The translations under genes were made by a program, and so were the position numbers. Below the pieces are notes generated by a model, which searched no databases, was not told the DNA's origin, and saw nothing but the letters and a program-made list of their open reading frames with translations. From an uncultured Collinsella sp. (GTDB lineage: Bacteria; Actinomycetota; Coriobacteriia; Coriobacteriales; Coriobacteriaceae), in contig USHF01000063.1 in assembly GCA_900554465.1 (NCBI GenBank), forward strand, positions 1 to 7,686: a DNA stretch of 7,686 bases, given 5' to 3'. This document shows, piece by piece, positions 5,308-7,686 of this stretch. Every line of letters begins with the position of its first letter. Position 1 is the stretch's first letter.

Positions 5308-6147
5308 GTGATTGATTCGGAACAGCTTAAGCAACATATGGTCAAGGCCGTAGAGGAGATTCGAGCCACCAATCCGATGGCCGGCTCCATCACCAACACG
5401 GTGACGATCGACTTTGTCGCCAACGCGCAGCTCGCCGTGGGCGGTTCGGCCGCCATGGTCTATCTGCCCGACGAGGGCGAGGCGCTCGTTGCCGGCGGCG
5501 GCGCCATCTATCTCAACATGGGCACGCTCTTCCCCATCTACGAGCAGACGATTCCCCGCGCGGCCAAGGCGGCACACGACGCCGGCAAGCCCTGGGTGCT
5601 CGATCCGGTGGGTCTGGGCATCGGTAGCCTGCGCACCCAGCTGGTAAACGAGCTCAAGCAGTACAAGCCCGCCATCGTACGCGGCAACGCCTCCGAGATC
5701 ATCGCACTCTCCGGCCTGTGGGGTCTTGAGGGCGAGTCGGCCGATCTGAGCCGCGTACGTGGTGTCGATACCACCGACACGGTCGACGCCGCCCGCGATG
5801 CCGCCGTGGCGCTCGCTCGCTACACCGGCGGCGCCGTTGTGGTCTCGGGCGAAGTCGACCTGATTACCGACGGCACGACCGTGGCCAAATCCCACGGCGG
5901 CAGCCCGCTCATGTCCAAGATCACCGGCTGCGGTTGCTCGCAGGGCGGCGTGCTGGCCGTGTACGCCTGTGCTACCGATCCGTTTACGGCAGCAGTCTGC
6001 GGCACCGCCGTCTACAACGTTGCCGGCACGCGTGCCGCCGCCGTCGCCGATGCCCCGGCAAGCTTTAAGGTCGCCTTTATCGACGAGCTCTACCGCGCAA
6101 CCGCCCAGGATATTGCCGACAACCGACTCGAGCTCGAGGAGGCATAA
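5308..6147 (+). CDS. thiM: Hydroxyethylthiazole kinase
   Basis: ThiM is 279 residues, normal for the family. It phosphorylates 4-methyl-5-(2-hydroxyethyl)thiazole with ATP, the thiazole salvage step of thiamine synthesis, in the cytoplasm. Family motifs are SITNTVTIDFVANAQLAVGG (27-46), VLDPVGLG (97-104), VRGNASEI (124-131), VVVSGEVDLITDG (177-189) and ITGCGCSQGG (205-214). Cys210 corresponds to the active-site cysteine of the usual TGTGC motif. Variant points are GGSAAM for GGSPxM and GCGC for GTGC. The start is GTG at 5308, 8 nt after AAGGAGG (5293-5299). An ATG at 5301 is out of frame, only 1 nt from the ribosome site, and would encode just four residues. The gene is first in a three-gene operon behind the TPP riboswitch. 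The next gene starts 3 bp after its TAA, with that gene's ribosome site GAGGAGG inside the end of thiM. Confidence 0.95.
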   Translation: MIDSEQLKQHMVKAVEEIRATNPMAGSITNTVTIDFVANAQLAVGGSAAMVYLPDEGEALVAGGGAIYLNMGTLFPIYEQTIPRAAKAAHDAGKPWVLDPVGLGIGSLRTQLVNELKQYKPAIVRGNASEIIALSGLWGLEGESADLSRVRGVDTTDTVDAARDAAVALARYTGGAVVVSGEVDLITDGTTVAKSHGGSPLMSKITGCGCSQGGVLAVYACATDPFTAAVCGTAVYNVAGTRAAAVADAPASFKVAFIDELYRATAQDIADNRLELEEA

Positions 6148-6150
6148 GCC

Positions 6151-6492
6151 ATGTCCGAACCCGCAACAAATGCCGGCATGAACACGCTCGTCGCCGTGGC
6201 CATCGCCCCATGCGGCACCGGCGACGAGCTGTCCGCCGAGGTCGCCGAGGTCGTGCGCGTCATTCGCGAGAGCGGCCTTCCCAACCGCACCACCTCGATG
6301 TTCACCGAGATCGAGGGCGACTGGGACGAGGTCATGCAGGTCGTGCGCGACGCGACCTTTGTGTTGGCGAGCAAGGGCATCCGCACCGAAGTCGTGCTCA
6401 AAGCCGATATTCGACCCGGATTTACCGACACCATGACCGGCAAACTCAAGCGCATGGAAGCACAGATCAAAAAGCAGGAGGAAGCACAATGA
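6151..6492 (+). CDS. Thiamine-binding protein, MTH1187/YkoF-like family
   Basis: This small cytoplasmic protein of 113 residues belongs to the MTH1187 (DUF77) group of the YkoF-like ferredoxin-fold family. Members bind thiamine or its HMP precursor. The pattern fits: strand AVAIAPCGTGDE (15-26), helix AEVAEVVRVIRESG (29-42), then TTSMFTEIEGDWDEVMQVV (47-65) with the hallmark EGDWDEV, and a second helix and strand ending in the charged tail KLKRMEAQIKKQEEA. About nine N-terminal residues are extra; ATG 6178 (Met10) could be an alternative start. However, GAGGAGG at 8-nt spacing supports 6151. The gene lies 3 bp after thiM and overlaps thiE by ATGA, so it is translationally coupled to both. No transmembrane segment or signal peptide is seen, so it is not a transporter subunit by itself. 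It may buffer or hand over thiamine intermediates; this is inference. Confidence 0.88.
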   Translation: MSEPATNAGMNTLVAVAIAPCGTGDELSAEVAEVVRVIRESGLPNRTTSMFTEIEGDWDEVMQVVRDATFVLASKGIRTEVVLKADIRPGFTDTMTGKLKRMEAQIKKQEEAQ

Positions 6493-7184
6493 GCATCCGC
6501 GACAACCTTGATATCTCGGCCTATCTGGTGCTCGGCCCCGAAAACACCCTCGGACGCCCCGTGGGCGATGTGGTGGCCCAGGCGCTCGACGCCGGCTTTA
6601 CCTGCATTCAGGTGCGCTCCAAGGTGGCAAGCGCCCGCGAGATCATTGCGCTGACCGGCGACGCCGCGCAGGCAATCGCACAGGCTGGCAAGACCGGTCA
6701 GGTCGCCTTGCTGATCGATGACCGCCTTGACTGCGTACTCGCCGCACGCGAGCAGGGCATTGCGGTCGACGGCGTGCACGTGGGCCAGAGCGATATTCCC
6801 GTCGAGGTCTGTCGCAAGCTGCTGGGCCCCGACGCCATTGTGGGCCTTTCGGCCCGTTGCGAGGAGATGCTCGAGTACGTCAAGACCGCCGACATGAGCC
6901 TGGTCGACTACCTGGGCATCGGCCCGCTCCACGAGACCGAGACCAAGCGCGACTGCGGACGCGCGGCCGACGGCTCTATCATCACCAAGAGCTTTGAGGA
7001 CCTTGCCGCACTCCACGCGGCAAGCCCCGTGCCCATCGTGGTGGGCGGCGGCGTTAAGACGGCCGACTTGCCGCAGCTTAAGGCCACCGGCGTCGACGGC
7101 TTCTTTGTGGTAAGCGCCGTCTGCAGCGCCGACGACCCCCATGCCGCAGCCAAGGAGCTTGTCGACACCTGGCAGCAGGCATAG
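6489..7184 (+). CDS. thiE: Thiamine phosphate synthase
   Basis: ThiE is 231 residues. It is a cytoplasmic TIM-barrel enzyme that joins HMP-PP and thiazole phosphate to give thiamine phosphate and pyrophosphate. Motifs in order are IQVRSK (40-45), IDDRLD (76-81, metal-binding Asp), DGVHVGQSDIP (94-104), VGLSARC (118-124), YLGIGPLHETETK (141-153, with Thr150, Thr152 and Lys153 of the PTxTK-type loop), and VVGGGVK...GVDGFFVVSAV (184-211) for phosphate binding. Compared with the common form, IQVRSK replaces VQLREK, HETETK replaces FPTSTK, and a short insert (RDCGRAADGSI) follows the loop. I recall this variant from some Gram-positive ThiE proteins. The start ATG at 6489 overlaps the previous stop as ATGA, with AGGAGGA just upstream. 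The open frame further upstream only shadows the preceding gene. This is the last gene of the operon, followed by a strong hairpin at 7229-7274. ThiD, which supplies HMP-PP, is not in the window. Confidence 0.95.
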   Translation: MSIRDNLDISAYLVLGPENTLGRPVGDVVAQALDAGFTCIQVRSKVASAREIIALTGDAAQAIAQAGKTGQVALLIDDRLDCVLAAREQGIAVDGVHVGQSDIPVEVCRKLLGPDAIVGLSARCEEMLEYVKTADMSLVDYLGIGPLHETETKRDCGRAADGSIITKSFEDLAALHAASPVPIVVGGGVKTADLPQLKATGVDGFFVVSAVCSADDPHAAAKELVDTWQQA

Positions 7185-7228
7185 GCATAGGCCGAACAGC
7201 TGATTCGCAGCCTCATATCTTCAGCAAT

Positions 7229-7274
7229 GGAAAGCGCATCCCAGTTTGGGCCTCCATTCCGGGATGCGCTTTCC
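7229..7274. terminator. Hairpin terminator between convergent thiE and patatin gene
   Basis: GGAAAGCGCATCCC (7229-7242) and GGGATGCGCTTTCC (7261-7274) are a perfect 14-bp inverted repeat with an 18-nt loop. It lies between two convergent genes, 44 bp after the thiE stop and 11 bp from the stop of the minus-strand gene. The T-runs are short and lie within the stem, so a shared bidirectional terminator is likely but of uncertain strength. Confidence 0.8.
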
Positions 7275-7285
7275 GTATGCGACCC

Positions 7286-7644
7286 TTACCCCGCCAGATA
7301 CGCTTCCAACGCCGGCAAAGTCGCCTCTGCATCGTGGCGGCCGACCTGGTAGATGCGCTCGAGCTCATCCGGTTCGCGGCACAGCGACGGCACCTTCACC
7401 GATTCGCTCGGCCGCACCACAAAGATTTCCCCGGCAGCCTCTCGACGTGCCAGGTCATCGAGCGTGGCATTGTAGACCTCATGCCGATGCTCAAGCGCTG
7501 CAACAAACTCCGGATAGTGACGGAACACGCGCCGCAGCATGGGCATCACGCTGTTGGGCTGCTTCACAAAGCCCGCCGGCTGCGTGAGTACCACGATATT
7601 GCGGTCATACCCCTGCGCAAACAGCCATGCGCTGGGAATAGAAT
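7286..7644 (-). CDS. Patatin-like phospholipase family protein, C-terminal part (partial)
   Basis: An open frame on the minus strand runs from the adapter junction at 7644 to TAA at 7286-7288, about 118 residues. It begins SIPSAWLFAQGYDRNIVVLT, then QPAGFVKQPNSVMPMLRRVF, RHYPEFVAALEHRHEVYNAT, and a tail with GEIFVVRPSESVKVPSLCRE and YQVGRHDAE. This is the C-terminal part of the YjjU/RssA-like bacterial patatin family, including the downstream helical region. These are serine acyl-hydrolases with a Ser-Asp dyad. The GxSxG nucleophile and the DGG aspartate lie before the visible part, so catalytic competence cannot be judged. A GTG at 7594 falls inside the conserved NIVVLT motif and is not a start. 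The gene is cut by the contig end. It is convergent with the thiamine operon and functionally unrelated to it. Confidence 0.82.
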
Positions 7645-7686
7645 CTGTCTCTTATACACATCTGACGCTGCCGACGACTCCTTACG
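7645..7686 (-). other. Nextera Read-1 adapter with i5 index (artefact)
   Basis: Bases 7645-7663 are the reverse complement of the Tn5 mosaic end (CTGTCTCTTATACACATCT). Bases 7664-7677 (GACGCTGCCGACGA) are the reverse complement of the Read-1 adapter. CTCCTTAC at 7678-7685 is the reverse complement of GTAAGGAG, which I recognise as the Nextera S505 index. The final G begins the P5 sequence. This is library DNA, not genome. Confidence 0.98.

Noticed and set aside
5301..5315. A five-codon leader ORF (ATG TGC AGT GAT TGA) overlapping the thiM start.
   Set aside because: Its ATG is 1 nt from the ribosome site, too close for efficient initiation. The in-frame GTG at 5308 has ideal spacing.
5266..6489. 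A 407-codon open frame on the minus strand opposite thiM and the thiamine-binding gene.
   Set aside because: The product is Gly/His/Ala/Asp-rich with no domain. It is the mirror of G+C-rich codon use in the strongly conserved plus-strand genes.
6090..7142. A 350-codon open frame on the minus strand opposite thiE.
   Set aside because: It overlaps the well-supported thiE and binder genes along its length, has no recognisable motif, and has the composition of an antisense shadow.
1..7686. Mosaic ends at both window ends could mark a Tn5-type composite transposon around metabolic genes.
   Set aside because: Each mosaic end continues outward into Illumina adapter sequence, with an index on the right. 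There is no transposase gene. The cause is library preparation.

Overview
The window looks like one short-read assembly contig from a G+C-rich gut-type actinobacterium, most likely Coriobacteriia close to Collinsella. This taxonomic call is an inference from base composition, strong Shine-Dalgarno sites (AAGGAGG, AAGGGAG) and the style of the ThiE, ThiM and NCS2 proteins; no marker gene is present. The first 31 and last 42 bases are not genomic. They are Illumina Nextera adapter ends carrying the Tn5 mosaic end, and the right end includes an i5 index. Genomic sequence therefore runs from 32 to 7644, and both terminal genes are cut by the contig ends rather than being natural pseudogenes.

Layout, left to right. 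The 3' part of an alpha/beta-hydrolase esterase (+, to 360) ends in a bidirectional hairpin terminator (359-400). Four genes then read leftward on the minus strand. In transcription order they are a Cof-type HAD hydrolase (4982-4074), a LysR-family regulator (4063-3167), a short MetE-like methionine synthase of the YxjG/YxjH type (3011-1878) and an NCS2 uracil permease (1755-421). The HAD gene and lysR are 10 bp apart and probably co-transcribed. The metE-like gene has its own AT-rich, palindrome-rich upstream region (3012-3166), a plausible target for the LysR protein. uraA has a 122-bp leader.

From 5023 to 5124, between the divergent HAD gene and the thiamine operon, lie two 35-bp elements in inverted orientation (33/35 identical). 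Together they hold six copies of a 7-bp core at exact 14-bp steps within each element. They abut candidate -10 boxes on both outer sides, so they are either a REP/BIME-type repeat pair or a divergent operator. This is the least explained structure in the window.

On the plus strand, a TPP riboswitch (5152-5243) and a strong intrinsic terminator (5256-5285) precede a compact operon: thiM (thiazole kinase), an MTH1187/YkoF-type thiamine-binding protein, and thiE (thiamine phosphate synthase). Intergenic spacing is 3 bp and then a 4-bp ATGA overlap. Together the genes salvage hydroxyethylthiazole and join it to HMP-PP to make thiamine phosphate, with TPP feedback through the riboswitch. thiD and thiL must lie elsewhere. 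A 14-bp perfect hairpin (7229-7274) ends the operon and also faces a convergent, truncated patatin-like phospholipase gene (minus strand, 7644-7286).

Most of the window is ordinary core metabolism. The points worth a second look are the inverted repeat pair, the operator-like region before the metE-like gene, the thiamine-binding protein inside the salvage operon, and the adapter ends.
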